Below are positions 1 to 8,573 of a DNA stretch of 64,000 nucleotides, piece after piece. The notes below the pieces were generated by a model, which was given only the letters and a program-made list of their open reading frames with translations, made no database searches and was not told where the DNA came from. Every line of letters starts with the position of its first letter. Within the stretch, counting starts at the first letter, position 1. Made by a program: the position numbers and the translations under genes. The stretch is from Chryseobacterium aquifrigidense (GTDB lineage Bacteria > Bacteroidota > Bacteroidia > Flavobacteriales > Weeksellaceae), in NCBI RefSeq assembly GCF_006716485.1, contig NZ_VFPD01000001.1, positions 2,772,008-2,836,007 of the forward strand. The letters are read 5' to 3'.

Positions 1-886
1 TCGCTAAGGTAGCAAAGCTGACTTCTTCAAAGCCATGTAACAATCGGAGATCATCAAACTGACTGAAATTTTCATTGACAAATCCCTGCAGCTGTGCTTT
101 GGAATCAAAGTTACCAGCCCAGATATTATAAGCATACTTCTTCTTTTTAGGCTTATCTAAAATACTTTGATACACGAAGTTTTCACCCAGATAGGCTTCT
201 CTTACCTGCGGATCATTGGCAAGATCTTCCGGAAGTCCTTCTTTCAGGATCTTTCCTTCAAACATGATATAAGTTTTGTTGGTAATTGCCAGGGTTTGCT
301 GTACGTTGTGGTCGGTAATCAGAATTCCTATATTTTTATCGACAAGACTTCTTACGATTTTCTGAATATCTTCTACGGCAATCGGGTCTACCCCTGCGAA
401 AGGTTCATCCAGAAGAATAAAGTTCGGGCTTGTGGCAAGACAACGTGCAATTTCTGTTCTACGTCTTTCTCCTCCGGAAAGAAAATCTCCTCTGTTTTTA
501 CGGACATGCTGTAAAGAAAACTCTTCAATCAGTTCATCACATTTGATCTGTTGTTCACGCTTCGAAAGCTTGGTCAGCTGCAATACTCCCATGATGTTTT
601 CTTCCACAGACAATTTTCTGAAAACGGAAGCTTCCTGTGCCAGATATCCGATTCCTTTCTGGGCTCTTCGGTACATGGCATCGGTAGTGATCTCCTGCTT
701 GTCCAGGAAAATTTTTCCTGAAGTAGGCTTAACCAACCCTACAATCATATAAAACGATGTGGTTTTTCCTGCCCCATTCGGACCCAGCAAACCAACAATT
801 TCTCCCTGTTGAACCTGTACAGAAACGCCTTTTACAACTTTTTTAGGACCGTATTCCTTGATTAAGTTTTCTCCTCGTAAAATCAT
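1..886 (-). CDS. lptB: LPS export ABC transporter ATPase LptB, 3' end outside window, with C-terminal extension
   Basis: Cytoplasmic ATPase of the LptBFGC complex that extracts LPS from the inner membrane. I translated the minus strand from the ATG at 886. It opens MILRGENLIKEYG and has Walker A GPNGAGKTT, signature LSGGERRR, Walker B FILLDEPFAGVD and switch His in ITDHN, all typical of LptB. The usual family end (YLGENF, about residue 237) is not followed by a stop. The frame stays open through a Lys-rich linker (KPKKKK) into NIWAGNFDSKAQLQGF and on to base 1, giving at least 50 residues beyond normal LptB. The ATPase assignment is firm; the role of the extension is unknown. The stop lies outside the window. 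Confidence 0.93.
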   Translation of the reverse strand, partial: MILRGENLIKEYGPKKVVKGVSVQVQQGEIVGLLGPNGAGKTTSFYMIVGLVKPTSGKIFLDKQEITTDAMYRRAQKGIGYLAQEASVFRKLSVEENIMGVLQLTKLSKREQQIKCDELIEEFSLQHVRKNRGDFLSGGERRRTEIARCLATSPNFILLDEPFAGVDPIAVEDIQKIVRSLVDKNIGILITDHNVQQTLAITNKTYIMFEGKILKEGLPEDLANDPQVREAYLGENFVYQSILDKPKKKKYAYNIWAGNFDSKAQLQGFVNENFSQFDDLRLLHGFEEVSFATLA

Positions 887-1040
887 AGGGCAAATATATC
901 AAAAATATAAACTTCACTTATAGGTTAATATCAACTTGTTTAGGTTAAATGCAAACTTGTTCATTTACAAACCATTGTAACTTTTCATCATTTTAATCTA
1001 CTCATCATAAAACATCTCAATCAATTACAAATAATAAGAA

Positions 1041-1334
1041 ATGGAAAATTACGGGTATACAAAAACAGAAAATGTGCACAACCAGCAAAGCAATGTTCCT
1101 TACCGTTCAGAAAAGAAAATCCCTGCAGCTATATTGGGAATTCTTGTGGGGTGGCTGGCTTTAAATAAATTTTACCTGGGCTATACAAAAGAGGGAATTA
1201 TTCAATTGGTTCTGAATGTTGTCACTTTAGGTGCAGCCTCCATCATACCTTTTATTGAAGGTATTTTATATCTCTTTATGAGCGATAAACAATTCGATGA
1301 TACGTATGTGTATGGGAAAAAAGGCTGGTTATAA
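1041..1334 (+). CDS. TM2 domain-containing membrane protein
   Basis: A 97-residue protein with a polar Asn/Gln-rich N-terminus (about 1-25) followed by a TM2 domain. Two hydrophobic helices, about 28-47 and 55-78, enclose the typical NKFYLGYTKEGIIQ turn. TM2 proteins are small inner-membrane proteins without an agreed biochemical function. The gene stands alone, divergent from lptB and convergent with hemB, and is followed by a strong hairpin terminator. The family call is secure; the function is unknown. Confidence 0.85.
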   Translation: MENYGYTKTENVHNQQSNVPYRSEKKIPAAILGILVGWLALNKFYLGYTKEGIIQLVLNVVTLGAASIIPFIEGILYLFMSDKQFDDTYVYGKKGWL

Positions 1335-1351
1335 GAATCAGAAAAATCATA

Positions 1352-1389
1352 AAAATTCCGGCTGTTCTTTTCAGAACAGCCGGAATTTT
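1352..1389. terminator. Bidirectional intrinsic terminator
   Basis: A perfect 17-bp inverted repeat (1352-1368 and 1373-1389) with a 4-nt loop TTTC. The arms begin with A-runs and end with T-runs, so it can terminate both the TM2 gene (+) and hemB (-), which converge here. Confidence 0.9.
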
Positions 1390-1407
1390 ATTTTAATACA
1401 TGCGATC

Positions 1408-2397
1408 TTATTTATTCAACAAGATAGCTGCTTCTTTTGCAAAATAAGTAAAGATCATATCTGCTCCTGCTCTTTTGAAACATGTTAAGCTTTCAAGGAT
1501 GGTTTTATCATTATCCAGCCATCCGTTTTGGGCAGCTGCTTTTACCATGGCATATTCTCCGCTTACATTGTATACTGCGATCGGAAGATCAATGGCTTCG
1601 CGTACTTTAGAAACAATATCCAGGTAAGGAAGTCCCGGTTTGATCATGATAACATCTGCACCTTCGTGGATATCTTTAAACACCTCATTCAATGCTTCAC
1701 GGGTATTGTGGAAATCCATCTGGTATGTCTTTTTATCTTTCGGAATTTCCATATCATCTTTCGGAGCACTGTCTAGCGCGCTTCTGAAAGGTCCATAGAA
1801 AGAACTTGCATATTTGGCAGCATAGCTTACAATTCCTACATCTGTAAATCCACTTTCTTCCAATGCTTCACGGATGATCTGTACTCTTCCGTCCATCATA
1901 TCACTTGGTGCCACAAGATCAGCACCTGCTTCGGCATGAGATACTGACATTCTTGCCAGTGCATCATTGGTAGCATCATTTAAAACTTTTCCGTTTTCGA
2001 TGATTCCATCGTGTCCGTAGATCGAATAAGGATCTAAGGCTACATCGGGCATCACAATCATTCCCGGAACGACATCTTTAATCGCTTTGATGGTATTCTG
2101 CATCAATCCGTCTTTGTTCCAGGCTTCTTTTCCTGTATTGTCTTTCAGATGTTCTGACACTTTCATGTACAAATTGACAGCTTTCACTCCCAAAGAAAAT
2201 AATTCCTTACATTCCTTCACTGTTAAATCTATACTCCGCCTGAAAATACCCGGCATAGATGGGATTGCTTCCTGCTTGTTTTCGCCCTCCATTACGAAGA
2301 TCGGCATTACAAAATCATCAGTAGTAAGCACATTTTCTCTTACCAGACTTCTGATAGATTCATTAACTCTAAGTCTTCTATTTCTTGAATGTATCAT
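1408..2397 (-). CDS. hemB: Delta-aminolevulinic acid dehydratase (porphobilinogen synthase)
   Basis: Condenses two 5-aminolevulinate molecules to porphobilinogen in cytosolic tetrapyrrole (heme) synthesis. The 329 residues match the family length. The two Schiff-base lysines are visible as K195 (SYAAKYASSFYGPF) and K253 (MIKPGLPYLD). The metal-site segment reads DVALDPYS with no cysteine cluster, as in the Mg-dependent Pseudomonas-type enzymes rather than the Zn-Cys type. It is monocistronic, transcribed leftward, with terminator 1352-1389 behind it. The ATG at 2397 starts the conserved N-terminus directly. Confidence 0.97.
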   Translation of the reverse strand: MIHSRNRRLRVNESIRSLVRENVLTTDDFVMPIFVMEGENKQEAIPSMPGIFRRSIDLTVKECKELFSLGVKAVNLYMKVSEHLKDNTGKEAWNKDGLMQNTIKAIKDVVPGMIVMPDVALDPYSIYGHDGIIENGKVLNDATNDALARMSVSHAEAGADLVAPSDMMDGRVQIIREALEESGFTDVGIVSYAAKYASSFYGPFRSALDSAPKDDMEIPKDKKTYQMDFHNTREALNEVFKDIHEGADVIMIKPGLPYLDIVSKVREAIDLPIAVYNVSGEYAMVKAAAQNGWLDNDKTILESLTCFKRAGADMIFTYFAKEAAILLNK

Positions 2398-2425
2398 TTT
2401 GGAATACTTTTTGAATAAGTTTCTA

Positions 2426-2433
2426 CAAATTTA
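2426..2433 (-). promoter_or_regulatory. Putative -7 promoter element of hemB
   Basis: The minus strand reads TAAATTTG, a perfect match to the Bacteroidota TAnnTTTG -7 box, 29 nt upstream of the hemB ATG. No convincing -33 TTG was found at 17-23 nt, so this is tentative. Confidence 0.4.
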
Positions 2434-2515
2434 ATATAAGTTCTACAAAAAACTATTGTATGAAATTGTAGAATTTGTTACATTTGTTACATATATTCGA
2501 GAAATTATAAATTTG

Positions 2516-2866
2516 ATGAAAAAACTTTTACTTTTATTTCTATTTGCAGGCACTTTTGTTGGGTTTTCCAATAATTTAAAAGCTCAGCTTAGAGAGCCGG
2601 GTTCCATCACTCAAAAGGCGGATGATGGTGTACTGCTTGCCTATCCGAATCCTGCAAAGGATTTCCTTATCATTAAGGCAAAAGATTCTTCTTTAAGAAT
2701 CAAAAGCGTGACTTTTTATTCAATTTTGGGTATGCAGGTCGCTAATTATACGGTAAATATGAACTCCGGAGAGATTAATATTGAAAAATTAAAGCCCGGA
2801 AAATATATGATCCGATATATTTTAAGTGACAACACACAGAAAGTTACTCAAATCGTGAAACAATAA
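2516..2866 (+). CDS. Small secreted protein consisting mainly of a T9SS type A sorting domain
   Basis: The ATG at 2516 gives 116 residues. A clean signal peptide (MKKLLLLFLFAGTFVGFSNN, cut near LKAQ) is followed by about 20 residues and then a type IX secretion C-terminal domain: LLAYPNPAKDFLIIK, an ILGMQV strand, LKPGKYMIRY and a final KVTQIVKQ. The frame is open 60 nt further upstream, but that part has no signal-peptide character, so the later start was chosen. Such domains normally address a large cargo to the T9SS and are cleaved off; here almost no cargo is present. The domain call is firm; the role of the protein is unknown. Confidence 0.82.
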   Translation: MKKLLLLFLFAGTFVGFSNNLKAQLREPGSITQKADDGVLLAYPNPAKDFLIIKAKDSSLRIKSVTFYSILGMQVANYTVNMNSGEINIEKLKPGKYMIRYILSDNTQKVTQIVKQ

Positions 2867-2871
2867 ATTAA

Positions 2872-2897
2872 AATCCTGATAATCATCAGGATTTTTT
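2872..2897 (+). terminator. Intrinsic terminator
   Basis: Stem AATCCTGAT (2872-2880), loop AATC, ATCAGGATT (2885-2893), then a T-run, just after the stop of the T9SS-domain gene. Confidence 0.85.
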
Positions 2898-2974
2898 CTT
2901 TTACATTAATTCTGTTTTAATATTTCCGTAACTTTCGGGACTTTTTCATACTAATAGTAAAAAAGAACAATTTA

Positions 2975-3886
2975 ATGCTAAAAGCTGAACATATTAAAAA
3001 GACCTATAATGCCGGAAAAAAGGTCGCACTGGATGATTTTAGCATCCATGTTCCAAAAGGCAGTATTTATGGCCTTTTAGGTCCCAACGGAGCCGGAAAA
3101 ACTTCTTTTATCCGTATCATTAACCAAATTACTCAGGCAGACTCCGGAGAAATCCGGATCAATGGTCAAAAGCTGAACCCAGGTCATATTAAAGACATCG
3201 GCTATATGCCTGAAGAAAGAGGACTTTACAAAAACATGACTGTTGGTGATCAGATCCTGTATTTCGGGGAACTGAAGGGAATGAGCAAAAGCGATGCTTT
3301 GAATGAAGCCAAAAAATGGTTTGAAAAACTGAACATCGACCAATGGTGGAAGAAAAAGCTTTCTGAACTTTCTAAAGGAATGGCTCAAAAAATCCAGTTT
3401 GTAGTTACTGTTCTTCACAGACCTCATTTGTTGATTCTTGATGAACCTTTTTCAGGTTTTGACCCCGTGAATGCCAACTTAATTAAGGACCAGATCATTG
3501 ATCTTAAAAATAACGGAACGACCATCATTCTTTCTACCCACAGAATGGAAAGTGTGGAGGAAATGTGTGATTATGTTGCTTTAATCAACAATTCAAAGAA
3601 AATTATTGACGGAAGAGTTTTTGATGTAAGAGAAAAATTCAAGAAAAATATTTTTGGAATTACGCTTTCTGAGGTAAGCAATGATCAGTTTGAAAATTTC
3701 AGAAACAAATATGAGATCTTCAACCTATCCAATGAAAATAATCTTGTCTCTTTTGACCTGAAAAACGAAGAAAGTCAGAATAATATTCTTCTGGATCTTG
3801 TACAGGTAGGTAAAGTAAGATCATTTGATGAAAGAATCCCAAGTATGAATGAAGTGTTTATTAATGCTGTAAGTAACCATTCTTAA
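2975..3886 (+). CDS. ABC exporter ATP-binding protein (NatA-like)
   Basis: Nucleotide-binding subunit, 303 residues, of a two-gene ABC-2 type exporter. Visible motifs are Walker A GPNGAGKTS, Q-loop region GYMPEERGLY, signature LSKGMAQK, Walker B LLILDEPFSGFDP and the switch His in STHRM. The last ~80 residues form the extra C-terminal domain (DUF4162-like) common in NatA/DrrA-type ATPases. The permease gene follows after 4 nt, so the two form one operon. The family includes sodium, antibiotic and lipid exporters; the substrate cannot be read from sequence. Confidence 0.9.
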   Translation: MLKAEHIKKTYNAGKKVALDDFSIHVPKGSIYGLLGPNGAGKTSFIRIINQITQADSGEIRINGQKLNPGHIKDIGYMPEERGLYKNMTVGDQILYFGELKGMSKSDALNEAKKWFEKLNIDQWWKKKLSELSKGMAQKIQFVVTVLHRPHLLILDEPFSGFDPVNANLIKDQIIDLKNNGTTIILSTHRMESVEEMCDYVALINNSKKIIDGRVFDVREKFKKNIFGITLSEVSNDQFENFRNKYEIFNLSNENNLVSFDLKNEESQNNILLDLVQVGKVRSFDERIPSMNEVFINAVSNHS

Positions 3887-3890
3887 TTTT

Positions 3891-5201
3891 ATGAATAATA
3901 TTTTTTTAATTACCAAGAGAGAGTTTCTTACGCAGGTTAAGAAAAAGTCTTTCATTATATTAACCCTGCTTGCCCCTGTGATGATTATTGCTTTCGGAGC
4001 AGTTGTAGGATTAATGTTTAAGGCGAATGAGTCACACAGTATTATAGAAGTGGTTGATAAGAGCGGACTGTTTACCAATCAGCTTAAATCCAATGATAAA
4101 TTAAACTACGTTTTTGTTTCTGCAGCAGATGAAAAGTCCAAGATTAACAATCTAAAAGGAAATGAATCTCTGGATGGTATCCTGATTCTTCCTGAATTGA
4201 AAAATCAGAATTTTGATGGCCTTGAAAAGGAAACCAGACTTATTATCAACAGTAAAATAGGGTTTGATACCAAGCAACAGATTGTATCTGACATCAGCAA
4301 TGTTGTGAGAAAAGAAAAAATCAAGCAACTGGGCATTCAGGAAACTCAGTTAAATGATCTTGATAAAAACTTTACCTTAAAAACCATTAATGTAACGGAT
4401 AATAATAAAGAGGATTCTGATCTTGCTTTTGGGGTGAAATCCGGATTAAGTATGGTACTGATGTACGTTACTTTTATGTTCATCATTATTTATGGGGTAA
4501 GGGTAATGCGAAGTGTGCTTGAAGAAAAAAATAACCGTGTCGTAGAGATCATTATTTCTTCTGTAAAACCTTTTGAACTGATGATGGGAAAAATACTGGG
4601 AGTAACAATGGTTGCACTGACCCAGTTTTTGATCTGGATTACCATGTCTGTTATTGGTGCATTGGTATTAAATACAGGCTTTTCTCCTCTTCAGAAAAAT
4701 ATTCCGGGTGGAAATGAAGAGATTGCAAGCAAACTGGATATGGGACAGCTTGCGACTCAGATTTCACACAGTTTACTGGAGCTGAATTTTCCGTTAATCA
4801 TTTTTGTATTCATTGTATTTTTCCTTTTAGGATATATTTTCTATAGTTCTATTTATGCAGCTATTGGTTCTGCGGTGGATAACGAAACAGAAACACAGCA
4901 ATTTACTTTATTTGCGATCTTACCGTTAACATTAGGAATGTATGGGAGTTTTACATTGATGAACAATCCGGAAGGCCCTTTAGGCTTCTGGTTATCAATA
5001 ATCCCTTTTACTTCACCGGTTGCTATGATTGCCAGAATTCCGTTCGGAGTTCCTGCATGGCAGATTGCACTGTCTATTACATTATTGCTGGTAACCACAA
5101 TTTTTATGATCTTCCTTGCCGGAAAAATCTACCGTGTAGGAATTTTAATGTACGGAAATAAAGCTACCTTAAAAGAGCTTTGGAAGTGGATTAAGGGATA
5201 A
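3891..5201 (+). CDS. ABC-2 type exporter permease (NatB-like)
   Basis: 436-residue membrane partner of the preceding ATPase. One N-terminal helix (about 22-42) precedes a roughly 140-residue extracytoplasmic domain, followed by five or six helices from about residue 180, including VLMYVTFMFIIIYGVRVMRS and LIIFVFIVFFLLGYIFY. The ABC-2 coupling segment EEKNNRVVEIIISSVKPFELM is typical of NatB-like permeases. A strong hairpin terminator follows. The substrate is unknown; Na+ or peptide export is possible but not shown. Confidence 0.88.
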   Translation: MNNIFLITKREFLTQVKKKSFIILTLLAPVMIIAFGAVVGLMFKANESHSIIEVVDKSGLFTNQLKSNDKLNYVFVSAADEKSKINNLKGNESLDGILILPELKNQNFDGLEKETRLIINSKIGFDTKQQIVSDISNVVRKEKIKQLGIQETQLNDLDKNFTLKTINVTDNNKEDSDLAFGVKSGLSMVLMYVTFMFIIIYGVRVMRSVLEEKNNRVVEIIISSVKPFELMMGKILGVTMVALTQFLIWITMSVIGALVLNTGFSPLQKNIPGGNEEIASKLDMGQLATQISHSLLELNFPLIIFVFIVFFLLGYIFYSSIYAAIGSAVDNETETQQFTLFAILPLTLGMYGSFTLMNNPEGPLGFWLSIIPFTSPVAMIARIPFGVPAWQIALSITLLLVTTIFMIFLAGKIYRVGILMYGNKATLKELWKWIKG

Positions 5202-5253
5202 GAAGTAAAAAGGCTAAATAATCAATACCTTTATTTTGTAAGGTTTGTAATAA

Positions 5254-5286
5254 AAAAATCCCGGAAATTTAATTTCCGGGATTTTT
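5254..5286. terminator. Bidirectional intrinsic terminator
   Basis: A 15-bp inverted repeat (5254-5268 and 5272-5286) around CCCGGAAAT, with a 3-nt loop and flanking A/T runs. It separates the convergent permease (+) and beta-barrel (-) genes and would end the envelope operon. Confidence 0.9.
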
Positions 5287-5302
5287 TATATTCTGAAATA
5301 TT

Positions 5303-5974
5303 CTATTTGAATATATAGCTTAAAGTAAGTGCAATTACCTGTTCTGATTTTTTCTTATCAGTACCCTTGGTTTCTTTTTTAAGACCAGGATAAGTATCAC
5401 CAAGACCTAAGTCATATTTTACAGCTACTTCAAGTTGTCTTTTGTAGCTATATCCTACTCCCAGTCCAAGTCCCCAGTTAAAGCTCTTCGCCTTACCATT
5501 TACACCTGCCGGCTGGTTGGGATCGGTAACATCCGGGTCATAATAAGGCCTGCTTACAGGAGCGTCTTTAACGTTCTGGCTTAGCAAAAAGTTAAATCTA
5601 GGTCCTATTAGTCCAAAGAATTCTGATTCTGCTTCAGAAAAATATCCTTTGAAATAAAGAGGCACACTCAGGTAGTTATTAGCATATATTGCATCATAAC
5701 CGCTTACACCTTTAGCATCTTTATCTTTTCCTGTTTCTCCTGCACCATAGTACTGAACTTCAGGTTGAATAAAGAATTGGTTTGCCTTTCCTACGGGGAT
5801 CAATGCCAAAGCTCCAGCCTGGAAAGTGTATCTTGGGCCTGAAGGATTGTGGGCGTTAGATACTCTGGAGTAGTTTAAACCTCCTGTTACTCCAAATCTT
5901 GTACTTTTCCATTGCACCTGCGCAAATGATAAAGCAGAAAGCGTTAAAGCTGAGGCTAATAAAAGTTTTTTCAT
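5303..5974 (-). CDS. Outer-membrane beta-barrel protein (PorT-like family)
   Basis: 223 residues with signal peptide MKKLLLASALTLSALSFAQ, followed by alternating amphipathic strands and a final strand ending in aromatic YIFK, as in small outer-membrane barrels of the Bacteroidota OMP_b-brl_2 type. The start of mature sequence (STRFGVTGGLNYSRVSN) is typical. It begins 15 nt after the sucD stop and is probably co-transcribed at the end of the envelope operon, before terminator 5254-5286. The ligand or role is unknown. It is not specifically identifiable as PorT itself. Confidence 0.8.
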   Translation of the reverse strand: MKKLLLASALTLSALSFAQVQWKSTRFGVTGGLNYSRVSNAHNPSGPRYTFQAGALALIPVGKANQFFIQPEVQYYGAGETGKDKDAKGVSGYDAIYANNYLSVPLYFKGYFSEAESEFFGLIGPRFNFLLSQNVKDAPVSRPYYDPDVTDPNQPAGVNGKAKSFNWGLGLGVGYSYKRQLEVAVKYDLGLGDTYPGLKKETKGTDKKKSEQVIALTLSYIFK

Positions 5975-5989
5975 ATGTTGAGTTTTATA

Positions 5990-6862
5990 TTATCCTAGAA
6001 TCTTAGCTACAGTAGCACCAATATCAGCAGGAGAATCAACAACGTTAATACCGTTTTCTCTCATGATTTCCATTTTTGCCTGAGCTGTATCTTCAGCACC
6101 ACCAACGATAGCACCTGCGTGACCCATTGTTCTTCCTTTTGGAGCTGTTTGTCCAGCGATGAAACCTACAACCGGTTTAGTAGATCCGCTTGCTTTGTAC
6201 CATCTTGCTGCTTCAGCTTCAAGACCTCCACCGATTTCACCGATCATTACAACGGCTTCAGTTTCCGGATCGTTGATGAAAAGTTCTAATGCTTCTCTTG
6301 TAGTTGTTCCGATGATTGGGTCACCACCGATACCGATTGCAGTAGAAATACCATAACCTGCTCTTACAACCTGGTCAGCAGCTTCATAAGTAAGTGTTCC
6401 TGATTTTGAAACGATACCTACTTTACCTTTTTTGAAAACGAAACCTGGCATAATACCAATTTTAGCTTCTTCAGAAGTAATGATTCCAGGGCAGTTTGGT
6501 CCGATTAATCTGCAGTCTCTGTCAGCAATATAAGATTTTACTTTTACCATATCAGCTACAGGAATACCTTCAGTAATACATACGATTACCTTGATACCTG
6601 CTTCAGCAGCTTCCATGATAGCGTCTGCTGCGAATGCCGGTGGTACGAAAATGATACTTACGTTTGCTCCTGCTTTTGAAACAGCGTCAGCTACAGTGTT
6701 AAATACCGGCTTTCCTAAGTGCTCGCTACCTCCTTTTCCTGGAGTAACACCACCTACTACATTTGTTCCGTATTCAATCATCTGACCAGCGTGGAAAGTT
6801 CCTTCGTTCCCTGTAAATCCTTGTACAATTACTTTAGAATCTTTGTTTACTAAAATTGACAT
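5990..6862 (-). CDS. sucD: Succinyl-CoA ligase (ADP-forming) subunit alpha
   Basis: Alpha subunit of the TCA-cycle enzyme that makes ATP from succinyl-CoA. The 290 residues match the family. It has the CoA-binding Rossmann region ([13 protein letters not shown]), the GPNCPGIIT and [12 protein letters not shown] segments, and the phosphorylated active-site histidine H248 in [13 protein letters not shown]. It lies between an lpxD-like gene and an outer-membrane protein gene. No sucC is present in the window, so the beta subunit must be encoded elsewhere. Confidence 0.97.
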   Translation of the reverse strand: MSILVNKDSKVIVQGFTGNEGTFHAGQMIEYGTNVVGGVTPGKGGSEHLGKPVFNTVADAVSKAGANVSIIFVPPAFAADAIMEAAEAGIKVIVCITEGIPVADMVKVKSYIADRDCRLIGPNCPGIITSEEAKIGIMPGFVFKKGKVGIVSKSGTLTYEAADQVVRAGYGISTAIGIGGDPIIGTTTREALELFINDPETEAVVMIGEIGGGLEAEAARWYKASGSTKPVVGFIAGQTAPKGRTMGHAGAIVGGAEDTAQAKMEIMRENGINVVDSPADIGATVAKILG

Positions 6863-6904
6863 TTTATTGTTGTTTTAATTTATTTATTATTTTATTAATG
6901 CTCA

Positions 6905-6912
6905 CAAATTTA
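6905..6912 (-). promoter_or_regulatory. Possible -7 promoter element before sucD
   Basis: The minus strand reads TAAATTTG (perfect TAnnTTTG) 42 nt upstream of the sucD ATG, in a 90-nt gap after the lpxD-like gene. No clear -33 partner was seen. It may give sucD its own transcription start within the operon. Confidence 0.3.
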
Positions 6913-6952
6913 CTTAAATTTCTTTGATTTTAGATAAAACCTTTGGAATTGT

Positions 6953-7855
6953 TTATTTGAGATTTCTCAGCTTTACTTCTTTTTTCAGATAAGTCTTGAA
7001 ATCTTCTGCAAACATCCCGATATAGGTTCCTTTTTCAAGATCTCTGTTCACCCCTGTTTTTCCGAGAAGCACGGATCCTGACTCAATTTTGTTACCGGAA
7101 GCAATTCCTACCTGTCCCCATAAGGTCACCTCATCTCCGATGATACAGCATCCTGCAATTCCTACCTGAGAAGCAATCAGACATTTTTTTCCGATAACGG
7201 TATCATGTCCGATCTGAATCTGGTTATCCAAAACGGAGCCTTCTCCAATGATGGTAGAGTCTGTAACTCCCCTGTCAATAGTACAGCCGTTTCCTATCTC
7301 CACGTTGTTTTCAATAACAACATTTCCAACAGATATCAGACGGTCAAAATTTCCGTTTAATTTTCTGTAATAAAATGCATCACCACCTAGTACGGTATTG
7401 GACTGGATGATAACATTATCACCGATTTCTGTACGGTCACCAATGACAACATTAGGAAAGATTAAGGTATTTTTCCCGATTTTCACATTGTTTCCGATCA
7501 CTGCTGAAGAGTGAATCTTTGTACCCTCTCCTATTTCCACGTCGTGAAGTTCTTCTGTGAAATTATAGATTCTGGTAAAATGAGTATTGATTTTATTAAA
7601 GTCTCTGAAAGGATCGTCAGAAACTAAAAGTGCTTTACCTTCCGGACAGTCTACTTCTTTATCAATTAAAATTATAGTGGCTGCAGAGTTTAATGCTTTG
7701 TCATAATATTTGGGGTGATTCACAAAAACAATATCACCTGGTTTTACCATGTGAATTTCATTAGTTCCCAATACTTCAAAATCTTCCGGCCCTACAAATG
7801 CCGAGCCTATTATATCTGCAATCGTTTTAAGCTTTTGCGGAGAATGGAATCTCAT
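6953..7855 (-). CDS. LpxD-like left-handed beta-helix acyltransferase (second copy)
   Basis: About 300 residues from ATG 7855 ([17 protein letters not shown]). An upstream extension to 7900 is open but resembles no LpxD N-terminus. An N-terminal LpxD-like uridine-binding-type domain (about 1-95) is followed by many hexapeptide repeats with the [14 protein letters not shown] pattern, and a charged C-terminus. It shares the general plan of lpxD at 10759-11790 but is shorter and clearly diverged. It may N-acylate an alternative UDP-sugar or act with a different acyl donor; this is inference. It lies between efp and sucD in the envelope operon. Confidence 0.8.
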   Translation of the reverse strand: MRFHSPQKLKTIADIIGSAFVGPEDFEVLGTNEIHMVKPGDIVFVNHPKYYDKALNSAATIILIDKEVDCPEGKALLVSDDPFRDFNKINTHFTRIYNFTEELHDVEIGEGTKIHSSAVIGNNVKIGKNTLIFPNVVIGDRTEIGDNVIIQSNTVLGGDAFYYRKLNGNFDRLISVGNVVIENNVEIGNGCTIDRGVTDSTIIGEGSVLDNQIQIGHDTVIGKKCLIASQVGIAGCCIIGDEVTLWGQVGIASGNKIESGSVLLGKTGVNRDLEKGTYIGMFAEDFKTYLKKEVKLRNLK

Positions 7856-7922
7856 AACAATAGATTTTCTTATAAAACAAAATTCGGAGTGCTGATGCAA
7901 ACCGAATTTATGTAAATTTTAT

Positions 7923-8489
7923 TTATTCTTTTACTCTTTCTAAGTAGCTACCGTCTTCAGTGCTTACTTTAATTCTGTCTCCCGGTTCGATGAACAAAGG
8001 AACCATTACTCTTGCTCCTGTTTCAACGATTGCGTTTTTAAGGGCGTTTGTTGCAGTGTTTCCTTTTACACCCGGATCAGCTTCGATAACATCAAGGTAT
8101 ACGGATTGTGGAAGTTCAGCAGAAAGTGGAGTTTCATCAACTTCTTTCAGGATGATTGTTACTTCTTCACCAGCTTTCATAAACTGAGAGTTCTCAATCA
8201 TTTCTTTATTGATGTATAACTGAGAGAAGTCATCATTGTTCATGAAGTGGAATCCGTTCTCATCATCATACAGATACTGGAACTTTCTGGTGATTACTTT
8301 TACTTCATCAATTTTGTGTCCTGCAGAGAAAGTATTATCAATTACTTTACCGTTAGTCACAGATTTTAATTTTGTTCTTACGAAAGCAGGTCCTTTTCCT
8401 GGTTTTACGTGAAGAAACTCGATTACTTTAAAAATATCATTGCTATACTCGATGCAAAGACCTTTTCTGATATCGTTACTTGTTGCCAT
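7923..8489 (-). CDS. efp: Translation elongation factor P
   Basis: Rescues ribosomes stalled on polyproline. The 188 residues comprise a KOW-like domain I and two OB domains. The tip loop FLHVKPGKGPAFVR carries the potentially modified lysine K32. The C-terminal GDRIKVSTEDGSYLERVK is diagnostic. It lies within the lpx operon, 84 nt downstream of lpxA, so EF-P and lipid A synthesis genes are probably co-expressed. Confidence 0.97.
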   Translation of the reverse strand: MATSNDIRKGLCIEYSNDIFKVIEFLHVKPGKGPAFVRTKLKSVTNGKVIDNTFSAGHKIDEVKVITRKFQYLYDDENGFHFMNNDDFSQLYINKEMIENSQFMKAGEEVTIILKEVDETPLSAELPQSVYLDVIEADPGVKGNTATNALKNAIVETGARVMVPLFIEPGDRIKVSTEDGSYLERVKE

Positions 8490-8573
8490 TAATATATATT
8501 ATCTTTTTTACTTAAATTGTATTGGCTGGCAAGCAAACAGGCAGATTTGCAAATTTGCTTTTTAGCATTTCTC

